The notes under the pieces were generated by a model. It did no database searches and was not told where the DNA came from. It was given only the letters and a program-made list of their open reading frames with translations. The position numbers and the translations under genes are program-made. DNA of 64,000 nt from Arthrobacter sp. ZGTC412 (GTDB lineage: Bacteria > Actinomycetota > Actinomycetes > Actinomycetales > Micrococcaceae), in the NCBI RefSeq assembly GCF_002929215.1, contig NZ_PJII01000017.1, forward strand, positions 1 to 64,000, given 5' to 3'. This document shows, one piece after another, positions 37,693 through 45,491 of the stretch; positions within the stretch are counted from its first letter, which is position 1, and each line of letters begins with the position of its first letter.

Positions 37693-39501
37693 TCAGGCGC
37701 GCGGTGACGCGTACATCTCTTCGATGACGGCCTCGAAGTCCTTCATCACCTGCGCCCGTTTTACTTTCATGGAGGGGGTCAGGTGCCCTGATGCCTCGGT
37801 GAAGTCAGCAGGGACGATCCGGAAGGACTTAATGGCTTCGGCCTGCGAGACAGAGGCGTTCGCTGCGGTAATCAGGTCCTGGACTGCTGCCTTGACTACC
37901 GAGTTGTTGGCCGCATCCTCGAGGGACGTGCCGGCCGGGAGGTTGTGGCGCTGCAGCCAGCCCGGCAGGGCCTCCTGGTCCAGGGTGACAAGGGCCCCGA
38001 TGAAGGGCCTGTTGTCGCCGACCACCAGCACCTGGGAGACCAGGGCGTCGGCGCGGATCTGATCCTCAAGGAGGGCCGGGATGACGTTCTTGCCGCCGGC
38101 GGTCACGATGATTTCCTTCTTGCGGCCGGTGATCCACAGGAAGCCGTCTTCGTCGAGGCGGCCGATGTCGCCGGTGCGGAACCACCCGTCGGCGAACGTC
38201 TCCGAGGTAAGGTCCTCCCGCTTGTAGTAACCGTGCATCACGCAGACGCCCTTGGCGAGGATTTCACCGTCCTCGGCGATTCTGACGGCGTTCCCCGGCA
38301 GCGGCTTGCCGACAGATCCGATCTTGATCAGCGACGGAGTGTTGACGGAGATAGGGGCCGTGGTTTCGGTCAGGCCGTAGCCTTCCAGGACCTGCAGGCC
38401 GATGCCCTGGAAGAAGTGGCCCAGGCGTTCACCAAGCGGGCCCCCTCCGGAGACCGCGTGCGCAACTTGGCCGCCCATGGCAGCCCGCAGCTTGCTGTAC
38501 ACCAGCTTGTCGAAGAGGGCGTGGCGGAGCTTGAGGCCAATGCCCACCCGCCCGTTCTGGCGCGCCTTTGAGAAGGCAATTGCGGTGTCCGCCGCCTTGT
38601 GGAAGATTGCGCCCTTGCCGCCGTCCTCTGCCTTGGTCAGCGCCGAGTTGTAGACCTTTTCGAAGACGCGGGGCACGGCAAGGATGAACGTGGGCTCGTA
38701 GCTCTGCAGGTCCGCGAGCAGGTTCTTGATGTCCGGGGTATGGGCCACGGTGGTTCCGGCAGCCATGGCCAGGACGGAGATGAAGCGTGCGAAAACGTGG
38801 GCCAGCGGCAGGAACATGATGGTCTTGGCGTTCTCGTGGACGATCTCGCCGATGATCGCGAGAGCGTTGTCCGAGAGTTCAACGAAGTTTCCGTGCGTGA
38901 GTTCGCAGCCCTTGGGGCGGCCCGTGGTGCCGGAGGTGTAGATGATGGTGGCGACATCGTCCAGGTTGGCGGTCGCGCGCCGCGCCTCAAGGTCTGCGTC
39001 GCTGACCCCGCGGCCAGCTTCACGGAGGGCCTCCAGGCCCTGGCCTTCCAGCTGCCACACGTTCTGGAGCGCCGTGAGGCCCTCAGCATTCACCGCCTGG
39101 CGGATTACGTCCTCATGGTGCGCTGCCTCGCCGAAGGCTGCCACCGCCCCCGAGTCGCCGAGGTTCCATGCCACCTGGGAGGGGGAGGAGGTCTCGTAAA
39201 TCGGAACCGATACTGCTCCCGCAAACCAGATGGCAAAGTCCACCAGGGCCCATTCGTAGCGCGTGCGGGACATAATGCCTACGCGGTCGCCCGCAGCCAC
39301 GCCGCTTGCCATGAGTCCCTTGGCCAGGACCGAGACGTCGGCCAGGAAGTCCGTAGCTGAAATGTCACGCCAGGCACCGGCGGAGTCGAGCCGCGAAAAC
39401 AGTGCCGGGTTGCTGGGCTTTGCAGCCTGCCGCAATACCAGATCAGTGATGTTGGTTTCCGGTGGGACAACAACAAGAGGCGGAACACTGAATTCGCGCA
39501 C
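37693..39501 (-). CDS. Long-chain acyl-CoA synthetase (FadD15-like)
   Basis: A 602-residue AMP-forming ligase. The P-loop is IIYTSGTTGRPKGCELTHGN, followed by the A5 motif GYGLTETTAP, the A7/A8 region GWFRTGDIGRLDEDGFLWITGRKKE and the catalytic Lys near SFRIVPADF...LTPSMKVKR. It activates long-chain fatty acids to acyl-CoA. Its place upstream of plsC-aroG-kinase matches the M. tuberculosis fadD15 (Rv2187) neighbourhood. The promoter contains a palindrome (39586-39597). Confidence 0.92.
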   Translation of the reverse strand: MREFSVPPLVVVPPETNITDLVLRQAAKPSNPALFSRLDSAGAWRDISATDFLADVSVLAKGLMASGVAAGDRVGIMSRTRYEWALVDFAIWFAGAVSVPIYETSSPSQVAWNLGDSGAVAAFGEAAHHEDVIRQAVNAEGLTALQNVWQLEGQGLEALREAGRGVSDADLEARRATANLDDVATIIYTSGTTGRPKGCELTHGNFVELSDNALAIIGEIVHENAKTIMFLPLAHVFARFISVLAMAAGTTVAHTPDIKNLLADLQSYEPTFILAVPRVFEKVYNSALTKAEDGGKGAIFHKAADTAIAFSKARQNGRVGIGLKLRHALFDKLVYSKLRAAMGGQVAHAVSGGGPLGERLGHFFQGIGLQVLEGYGLTETTAPISVNTPSLIKIGSVGKPLPGNAVRIAEDGEILAKGVCVMHGYYKREDLTSETFADGWFRTGDIGRLDEDGFLWITGRKKEIIVTAGGKNVIPALLEDQIRADALVSQVLVVGDNRPFIGALVTLDQEALPGWLQRHNLPAGTSLEDAANNSVVKAAVQDLITAANASVSQAEAIKSFRIVPADFTEASGHLTPSMKVKRAQVMKDFEAVIEEMYASPRA

Positions 39502-39581
39502 TATAGCTCCTTTGATATCCGAAGACCCGCGCAGGGTATGCCTAAAGACTAGTACGCCTATACCGGGCCGTGCAGTATCTA

Positions 39582-39610
39582 AAACTACTGACCAGTAACT
39601 TAGCCGTCAA
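39582..39610 (-). promoter_or_regulatory. fadD promoter with palindrome in the spacer
   Basis: On the minus strand TTGACG (39610-39605), a 17-nt spacer and TAGTTT (39587-39582). Inside the spacer edge is the palindrome TACTGACCAGTA (39586-39597; 5-bp arms, 2-nt centre), placed to block RNA polymerase, as for a TetR- or FadR-like repressor of fatty-acid genes. Confidence 0.55.
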
Positions 39611-39665
39611 TGGTGGCGGGCCGGACATGCGGGGGCGCCCTCCTTTTCCGCCCGAACCGCCCGCC

Positions 39666-39671
39666 TAGAAT
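39666..39671 (+). promoter_or_regulatory. Candidate -10 element of ROK glucokinase
   Basis: TAGAAT, followed by 8 nt and the ATG at 39680; no Shine-Dalgarno is visible. Consistent with a leaderless or very short-leader transcript. Confidence 0.4.
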
Positions 39672-39679
39672 GGTTGACT

Positions 39680-40771
39680 ATGTATGCACCGCCCCCCGGC
39701 GAACAGACCGGCCCCTTGCGACGACCAACTCCCTGGCGGCGGCGCCCGACCACCGGCCGGACCAGGTTGCGTCACGGCGAAGGCTTCCGGGAACACCTGC
39801 GCCTCGGGCGCAAGGGCCTGGCCATCGGCATCGACATCGGGGGCACCAAGGTGGCGGCCGGCGTCGTAGACGCCGAAGGCAGGATCCTCAATGAGGCGCG
39901 CCGCTCCACGCCGGGTACGGACCCGCGGGCAGTTGAACAGGTCATCGTGGAACTCGTGGAGGAGCTCGGCCGGGGGCACCGGATTTGGTCGGTGGGGATC
40001 GGCGCCGCTGGGTGGATGGACCTCGACGGCGGCACGGTACTCTTTAGCCCGCATCTAGCCTGGCGGAACGAACCGCTCCGGGAAAATTTGCAGCACCTCT
40101 TGCGCCGTCCCGTCCTGCTCGCGAACGACGCCGACGCCGCTGCCTGGGCCGAATGGCGCTTTGGTGCCGGGCAGGGTGAGGACCGGATGGTGTGCATCAC
40201 CCTGGGCACGGGAATCGGCGGGGCCATGGTGATGGACGGGCGGGTTGAGCGCGGCAGGTTTGGCGTAGCCGGCGAGTTCGGCCACCAGATCATCATGCCC
40301 GGCGGGCACCGGTGCGAGTGCGGCAACCGGGGGTGCTGGGAGCAGTATGCGTCCGGTAATGCCCTGGGGCGTGAAGCCCGGATCCTGGCGCGGGCAAACT
40401 CCCCGGTGGCCCAGGACCTGCTGGCAGCCGTGGGCGGCAACACCGATATCATCACGGGCGCAATCGTCACTGACCTGGCCCTGGCAGGTGACGCCGCTTC
40501 CCGTGAACTTATTGATGAAGTAGGTGAATGGCTGGGTTTGGGCTTGGCCAACCTGGCGGCCGCGCTGGATCCCGGCTTGTTCGTTATCGGCGGCGGCCTC
40601 TGTTCCGCGGGGGACCTCCTGGTGGAGCCTGCCCGCAAGGCATTTTCCCGGAACCTCACCGGCCGCGGGTTCCGGCCTGCGGCCGGCATTCAGTTGGCGG
40701 CCCTGGGTCCGAACGCCGGGCTGATCGGGGCGGCGGACCTCTCCCGGGTGAGCAGCAGGGTACGCGCCTGA
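39680..40771 (+). CDS. ROK-family glucokinase
   Basis: A 363-residue sugar kinase. The phosphate-binding motif is IGIDIGGTKVAAGVVDAEG (from about residue 50), the catalytic Asp lies in VLLANDADAAA, and the zinc-binding ROK signature CECGNRGCWEQYASG is intact. It most likely phosphorylates glucose to glucose-6-phosphate. About 45 basic residues precede the kinase fold. Start ATG 39680 (or TTG 39674) lies just after a -10-like TAGAAT. Confidence 0.88.
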   Translation: MYAPPPGEQTGPLRRPTPWRRRPTTGRTRLRHGEGFREHLRLGRKGLAIGIDIGGTKVAAGVVDAEGRILNEARRSTPGTDPRAVEQVIVELVEELGRGHRIWSVGIGAAGWMDLDGGTVLFSPHLAWRNEPLRENLQHLLRRPVLLANDADAAAWAEWRFGAGQGEDRMVCITLGTGIGGAMVMDGRVERGRFGVAGEFGHQIIMPGGHRCECGNRGCWEQYASGNALGREARILARANSPVAQDLLAAVGGNTDIITGAIVTDLALAGDAASRELIDEVGEWLGLGLANLAAALDPGLFVIGGGLCSAGDLLVEPARKAFSRNLTGRGFRPAAGIQLAALGPNAGLIGAADLSRVSSRVRA

Positions 40772-40792
40772 TGTACTGACTGAGGGCAGGCG

Positions 40793-41353
40793 CTAAACGC
40801 GTGCTCCGTCGTCGTTCTCGTCTTTTTCCTTCGGAAGCTGCATGATCAGGTAGACCGTCCCCAGCACAAACACGGCCACGATGCCCACCACAGCGGGCAA
40901 TGGCGCCGAGCGCCAGAACATGGCCGACAGCAACAGGGCTATGGGGCCGCCCACTGCTGCCAGCCAGGCCAGCATGGTCAACGGGTCGGTTCCGGCGAGG
41001 CTCGGCGGTTCCTCGGGAATGAAGTCGCCGTCGTCCCCGTCCACGTCATAATCGCGCGGCCCGGCGGCCGCGTTGCCGTTCCCGGCAGTGCCACCTGAGG
41101 CTGAGTCCTGCCGCTCGGCGGCGGACAGCTCGGTGGGGGCAGCCCCGGCCAGTCCCAGGGGATCGAAGTCCCGGAACGTGGCGGACCTGCCAGCGGCAGC
41201 GGGGGTGCCTTCTGGCGCCTGCGGGCCGTCGGCGGTACCGGTACCCGCGGGCCCTGCAGGGGAGTCTGATTTTAGGCGGGCCACGAGATCAAGCCAAACG
41301 GCGTCGTCGTGGTTGGCTCCCTGGTCCGGCGAACCGGCGTCAGGCCTGTTCAT
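40793..41353 (-). CDS. Acidic protein with two C-terminal membrane segments
   Basis: A 186-residue protein. Residues 1 to about 125 are disordered and acidic (DYDVDGDDGDFIPEEPPS), followed by two membrane helices (LAWLAAVGGPIALLLSAMFW and VVGIVAVFVLGTVYLIMQL) and a charged tail, so the long N-terminus is probably cytosolic. Family unknown. Start 41353 has AGGAGG 6 nt upstream; a longer open frame overlaps the hydrolase gene and is rejected. It overlaps the upstream hydrolase gene by 14 nt, forming the end of a three-gene run. Confidence 0.8.
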   Translation of the reverse strand: MNRPDAGSPDQGANHDDAVWLDLVARLKSDSPAGPAGTGTADGPQAPEGTPAAAGRSATFRDFDPLGLAGAAPTELSAAERQDSASGGTAGNGNAAAGPRDYDVDGDDGDFIPEEPPSLAGTDPLTMLAWLAAVGGPIALLLSAMFWRSAPLPAVVGIVAVFVLGTVYLIMQLPKEKDENDDGARV

Positions 41354-42155
41354 GGGAAGCCTCCTGGCCGGACAGTGCAGCTGAAGCGGACGCAGGGCCG
41401 GCAGCGGAAACCACGCCGCGGATAAAGTCCACCGAACCCGCAAAGATTTGTTCGGCGTCGTTGTCCAGAGTGGCCACGTGGTAACTGTTTTCCAACCTGA
41501 CCAGCTCCAGGGGAGCGTGCGTGAGGCCGCGGCGCAGGGCCACAATGCTGGAATCGGACACCACATGGTCAACGGTGGAACGGTAGACCTGCACGGGAGC
41601 GGTGACCCTGGGCAGGATCCTGACGGTGTCCTTGAACATCTTGTTGAGTTCGTGGGCGGCAGCTACCGGGGTACGGTTATAGGCACCCTCATCCATACCT
41701 TCCTTGAGGATGTCGTTGGCGATGGCCGGCGTGCTTTTCATGACCAGCTTCAGGATTCCGGCGAGCGGCGCGCGGGGGTCATCGATCATCAGCCCAGGGT
41801 TCACGAGCACCACTCCTGCCACCGGACGCGTGGCGGCGATGCGCAGCGCCAGCGCTCCACCCATGCTGAGGCCGGCTGAAAAGACATAGTCGCTTTCGGC
41901 GTCGAGTTCAAGGTAGGCGTCGTCAAGCGCCCCATGCCACTGCTGCCACGTGGTCCGGGCAAGCTCCTGCCAGCTGGTGCCGTGGCCCGGCAACAGGGGC
42001 ATGCGGACAGCAAAACCCGCAGCGGCAAAGGCCTGAGCCCAGGTGCGCAGGCCGTGGGGGCTTCCGGTGAACCCGTGCGAGAGGACCACCCCGATCCGGG
42101 GCCCCTCACCGTTGTATGGACTGCTGTAGGGGCTGTGGTCCGGGCTGGAGGTCAT
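41340..42155 (-). CDS. Alpha/beta hydrolase, carboxylesterase/lipase type (copy 2)
   Basis: A 271-residue serine hydrolase. The oxyanion region is VVLSHGFTGSPHGLRTW, the nucleophile elbow GLSMGGALAL carries the catalytic Ser, Asp lies in YRSTVDHVVSD and His in NSYHVATLDND. It resembles Est30-like carboxylesterases and monoacylglycerol lipases. It is similar throughout to the next gene upstream (copy 1), so the pair is a tandem duplication. Overlaps copy 1 by 4 nt. Confidence 0.88.
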   Translation of the reverse strand: MTSSPDHSPYSSPYNGEGPRIGVVLSHGFTGSPHGLRTWAQAFAAAGFAVRMPLLPGHGTSWQELARTTWQQWHGALDDAYLELDAESDYVFSAGLSMGGALALRIAATRPVAGVVLVNPGLMIDDPRAPLAGILKLVMKSTPAIANDILKEGMDEGAYNRTPVAAAHELNKMFKDTVRILPRVTAPVQVYRSTVDHVVSDSSIVALRRGLTHAPLELVRLENSYHVATLDNDAEQIFAGSVDFIRGVVSAAGPASASAALSGQEASHEQA

Positions 42156-42940
42156 GGGGTCTCCACTGAAGTGTTCTGGCGGGCGTTGGCGTAGAAAAAG
42201 GCTCCGGACCTGGCAAAGATTTCCGGCGCATCCACGTCCAGCGTAGCCACATGGCCGCTGCTGGCAAGGCTGACAACCTCCGCGAGGTGCTTGCCGAGGC
42301 GTTTTCTTAGAACCGCAAGCGAGGTGGGCGGGACTACTGCGTCCGTGCGGGACTTGAACACTTGCACGGGAGCCGTGACGAGGGGCAGGCCCCGGGTGGC
42401 GGCTCCGAACAGCTTCTTCAGTTCGTGGACGGCCGCGAGGGGAGTGCGGGAATAGTCGCCGTCTTCAGTGACAACCGCCGTGGGCTGCTCCTCCTGGATG
42501 GGGAGGGTGGTCTTCTGAAAGTACTTCAGCACGCCGATGACGCGTACCCGGCGGTCGTAAAAACTGAGGCCGGGGTTGACCACCGAGACGCCCGCCACCT
42601 GGTGCCTGGAGGCAGTCAGCAGCGCGATGGCTCCGCCCATGGACAGCCCCGCGACGAAGCACGTTTCAGTCCGCTCCGAAAGCTCAAGGTAGGCGGTTTC
42701 GAAGCTGCCGTACCAATCGCTCCAGCGTGTCCGGGCGAGCTCGCGCCAATCCGTCCCGTGCCCGGGCAGCAGCGGCACCGTAACTGCGTACCCCTGGGAA
42801 GCGAGGTGTTCCGCCCACGGCAACACGCTCAGCGGGCTGCCGGTGAAACCGTGGCAGATTGCCACTCCAATCCGGGCATTGGCACCATGGCCCGGATAGC
42901 TGAAAGCGGCAGGACGGGACGGGATGCTGCTTTCGCTCAT
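42152..42940 (-). CDS. Alpha/beta hydrolase, carboxylesterase/lipase type (copy 1)
   Basis: A 262-residue serine hydrolase with VAICHGFTGSPLSVLPWAEH, nucleophile elbow GLSMGGAIALL, Asp in FKSRTDAVVPP and His in SSGHVATLDVD. First of three overlapping genes. Its neighbours (fadD, two plsC-like genes) favour a role with acylglycerols or lysophospholipids, but the substrate cannot be read from the sequence. Divergent from plsC at 43052. Confidence 0.88.
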   Translation of the reverse strand: MSESSIPSRPAAFSYPGHGANARIGVAICHGFTGSPLSVLPWAEHLASQGYAVTVPLLPGHGTDWRELARTRWSDWYGSFETAYLELSERTETCFVAGLSMGGAIALLTASRHQVAGVSVVNPGLSFYDRRVRVIGVLKYFQKTTLPIQEEQPTAVVTEDGDYSRTPLAAVHELKKLFGAATRGLPLVTAPVQVFKSRTDAVVPPTSLAVLRKRLGKHLAEVVSLASSGHVATLDVDAPEIFARSGAFFYANARQNTSVETP

Positions 42941-42980
42941 GACACCATCGTGTCACTGTTCCGGGCAAATCTCACTAGAG

Positions 42981-42986
42981 TAGGGT
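42981..42986 (+). promoter_or_regulatory. Candidate -10 of second plsC
   Basis: TAGGGT about 65 nt upstream of the plsC GTG, in the short region divergent from the hydrolase operon. Confidence 0.3.
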
Positions 42987-43051
42987 TGCATTGAACTGCT
43001 GGCCAGGCCCGATGCGGGGCTTGGAGGCTGCCTTCCGGAGAGGTTTTGCAC

Positions 43052-43900
43052 GTGTTTTATTGGGTGATGAAAAGGATCTTTCTGGGTCCGGTGCTGAAGC
43101 TGCTTTTCCGCCCCTGGGTGAAGGGCCTGGACAACATCCCGGCCGACGGTGCGGCGATTATCGCCTCCAACCACCTCTCGTTTTCCGACTCTATTTTTAT
43201 GCCGTTGATGGTCCGCCGTCCGGTGGTATTCCTGGCCAAGTCGGAGTACTTTACCGGCACCGGGATCAAGGGGAGGCTGACGGCCATGTTCTTCCGCCTC
43301 ACCAACCAGCTCCCCATGGACCGGTCCGGTGGCGCTGCCTCGGAGGCATCGCTGAGTGCCGGAATGGATGTCCTCTCGCATGGCGGGCTGCTCGGCATCT
43401 ACCCGGAGGGGACGCGCAGCCAGGATTCCCGCCTCTATCGAGGCAAAGTCGGGGTGGCCAGGCTGGCGCTCAAGGCCGGTGTACCTGTTGTTCCCGTGGC
43501 AATGATCGGCACGGACAAGGTACAGCCCATCGGCAAGCGCCTGCCCAACATTCGCCGGATCGGCATGATTTTTGGGGAACCACTGGACTTCAGCAGGTAC
43601 CACGACCAGGCCGAGGACCGGCTGGTCCAGAGGCAGGTCACGGACGAGATCATGTTCGAGCTGATGCGTCTCTCCGGCCAGGAATACGTGGATGAGTACG
43701 CGGCAGTGGTGAAGCTCAGGCTGGCGGGCAAGCCTGTGGACCCGGCCGCAGCCGCAGAACCCGCTGCCACACCGGCGCCGACCGACGGCAGCACCGGTGG
43801 CCCGGATGCTGAGGCAGGTGTCCCAAACGCCCGTGCCGGGCACCAGGCTGCCAACCCCGGAAAAAAGCAGGACGACGGCGGGGCTGCCGCCACCGCCTGA
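43052..43900 (+). CDS. 1-acylglycerol-3-phosphate acyltransferase (second PlsC)
   Basis: A 282-residue PlsC-family acyltransferase. Motif I is NHLSFSDSIFM (HX4D), motif III is YPEGTRSQDS and motif IV VPVVPVAMIG. The last ~50 residues are Ala/Pro-rich and disordered. GTG 43052 is chosen because GGAGAGG lies 8 nt upstream; TTG 43046 would be too close. Position before aroG mirrors M. tuberculosis Rv2182c. Distinct from the plsC at 26104. Confidence 0.88.
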   Translation: MFYWVMKRIFLGPVLKLLFRPWVKGLDNIPADGAAIIASNHLSFSDSIFMPLMVRRPVVFLAKSEYFTGTGIKGRLTAMFFRLTNQLPMDRSGGAASEASLSAGMDVLSHGGLLGIYPEGTRSQDSRLYRGKVGVARLALKAGVPVVPVAMIGTDKVQPIGKRLPNIRRIGMIFGEPLDFSRYHDQAEDRLVQRQVTDEIMFELMRLSGQEYVDEYAAVVKLRLAGKPVDPAAAAEPAATPAPTDGSTGGPDAEAGVPNARAGHQAANPGKKQDDGGAAATA

Positions 43901-44015
43901 GCCGTGTCGGCTGAGGCGCGGCAGACATTCGAGGCCGTTGGCGGCCTGGCGGCTGTCTGTGACGCCGTGCCCGGAATGCGTGACGCCGCGGTGTTCCGGG
44001 CACCTGCGGGACCGT

Positions 44016-44021
44016 TAGGCT
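44016..44021 (+). promoter_or_regulatory. Candidate -10 element of aroG
   Basis: TAGGCT followed by exactly 6 nt and the GTG at 44028, the same arrangement as at 3258 and 11521. The AGAAGG in between is too near the start to act as a ribosome binding site. Confidence 0.45.
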
Positions 44022-44027
44022 TAGAAG

Positions 44028-45419
44028 GTGACTGAGCTATCTGCAAAACCTGCCTTTTCGCTGTCCAGCACCGCCCAGAGCGGAGCGGCCAATTATCCCG
44101 GGCTCGATGACTGGCGGGACATGCCCATCTCCCAGCAGCCCAGCTGGCAGGACAGGGACGTGTTCGATGCCTCGGTCAAGGAACTCTCCGTCCTTCCTCC
44201 GCTGGTGTTCGCCGGCGAGGTGGACGTCCTCCGCGAGCGGCTGGCAGCTGCTGCCCAGGGCAAGGCATTCCTGCTTCAGGGCGGCGACTGCGCCGAAACC
44301 TTCGAAGCCGCCACGGCGGACAAGATCAGCGCACGCGTCAAGACCATCCTCCAGATGGCGGTGGTCCTGACCTACGGCGCCGCGATGCCCGTCATCAAGA
44401 TGGGCCGTATGGCCGGCCAGTTCGCCAAGCCCCGCTCGTCCAACGATGAAACCCGCGACGGCGTCACTCTTCCGGCGTACCGCGGCGACATTGTTAACGG
44501 CTACGACTTCACGCCGGAATCGCGCGGCCACGACGCAGCACGCATGCTCCGCGCCTACCACACGTCCGCCTCGACGCTGAACCTCATCCGCGCCTTCACC
44601 CAGGGCGGTTTCGCGGACCTGCGCTCGGTGCACCAGTGGAACAAGGGCTTCACCGAAAACCCGGCCCACGCGCGCTACGAATCCCTGGCGCGGGACATTG
44701 ACCGTGCCATCAAGTTCATGGATTCCTGCGGCGCGGACTTCGAGGCGCTCAAGCGCGTTGAGTTCTTCGCCAGCCACGAGGCCCTCCTCCTGGACTACGA
44801 GCGTGCACTCACCCGTATCGACTCCCGCACCGGATTCCCGTACGACACCTCCGCGCACTTCCTCTGGATCGGAGAACGGACCCGTGAGTTGGACCACGCA
44901 CACGTTGACTTCCTGTCCCGGGTGCGCAACCCCATCGGCGTTAAGCTGGGCCCGTCCACCACTGGTGATGACGCCCTCCGCCTGATCGACAAGCTGGACC
45001 CGGAGCGGGAGCCCGGCCGGCTGACCTTCATCACCCGCATGGGTGCCGGCAACATCCGCGAGAAGCTGCCCGCCGTCGTCGAGAAGGTCACGGCCTCAGG
45101 CGCGCAGGTGCTCTGGGTCACCGATCCCATGCACGGGAACACCGTGACGTCCCCGAACGGGTACAAGACCCGCAACTTCGACGACGTCATTGATGAAGTG
45201 CGCGGCTTCTTCGAGGTGCACCACGCCTTGGGGACAGTCCCCGGCGGCCTGCACGTGGAAATGACCGGCGACGACGTCGCGGAGTGCCTCGGTGGCGCCG
45301 ACCCGATCGACCAGGAAGCCTTCCTGGACCGTTACGAGTCTGTCTGCGACCCCCGGCTCAACCACATGCAGTCCCTCGAAATGGCCTTCCTGGTGGCAGG
45401 GGCACTCGCCAAGCACTGA
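44028..45419 (+). CDS. aroG: Class II 3-deoxy-7-phosphoheptulonate synthase
   Basis: A 463-residue type II DAHP synthase, first enzyme of aromatic amino acid synthesis (PEP + erythrose-4-phosphate). Signatures include LLQGGDCAETFEAATADKI with the metal-binding Cys, MGRMAGQFAKPRS and LWVTDPMHGNTV. Length matches M. tuberculosis AroG (Rv2178c). GTG start, probably leaderless. Convergent with the PASTA kinase gene. Confidence 0.95.
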   Translation: MTELSAKPAFSLSSTAQSGAANYPGLDDWRDMPISQQPSWQDRDVFDASVKELSVLPPLVFAGEVDVLRERLAAAAQGKAFLLQGGDCAETFEAATADKISARVKTILQMAVVLTYGAAMPVIKMGRMAGQFAKPRSSNDETRDGVTLPAYRGDIVNGYDFTPESRGHDAARMLRAYHTSASTLNLIRAFTQGGFADLRSVHQWNKGFTENPAHARYESLARDIDRAIKFMDSCGADFEALKRVEFFASHEALLLDYERALTRIDSRTGFPYDTSAHFLWIGERTRELDHAHVDFLSRVRNPIGVKLGPSTTGDDALRLIDKLDPEREPGRLTFITRMGAGNIREKLPAVVEKVTASGAQVLWVTDPMHGNTVTSPNGYKTRNFDDVIDEVRGFFEVHHALGTVPGGLHVEMTGDDVAECLGGADPIDQEAFLDRYESVCDPRLNHMQSLEMAFLVAGALAKH

Positions 45420-45458
45420 TGCCTGCCGGCACCCCGGCACCCGGCAGGGGCGGGGTGC

Positions 45459-45491
45459 GTGGTGTAGGCGGGCCTGGCCCGCCTACACCAC
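45459..45491. terminator. Long hairpin between aroG and the kinase gene
   Basis: A perfect 15-bp stem (GTGGTGTAGGCGGGC and complement) with a 3-nt CTG loop. Its right arm includes the kinase stop codon (45483-45485). It could terminate both convergent transcripts; there is no T-tract. Confidence 0.6.
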
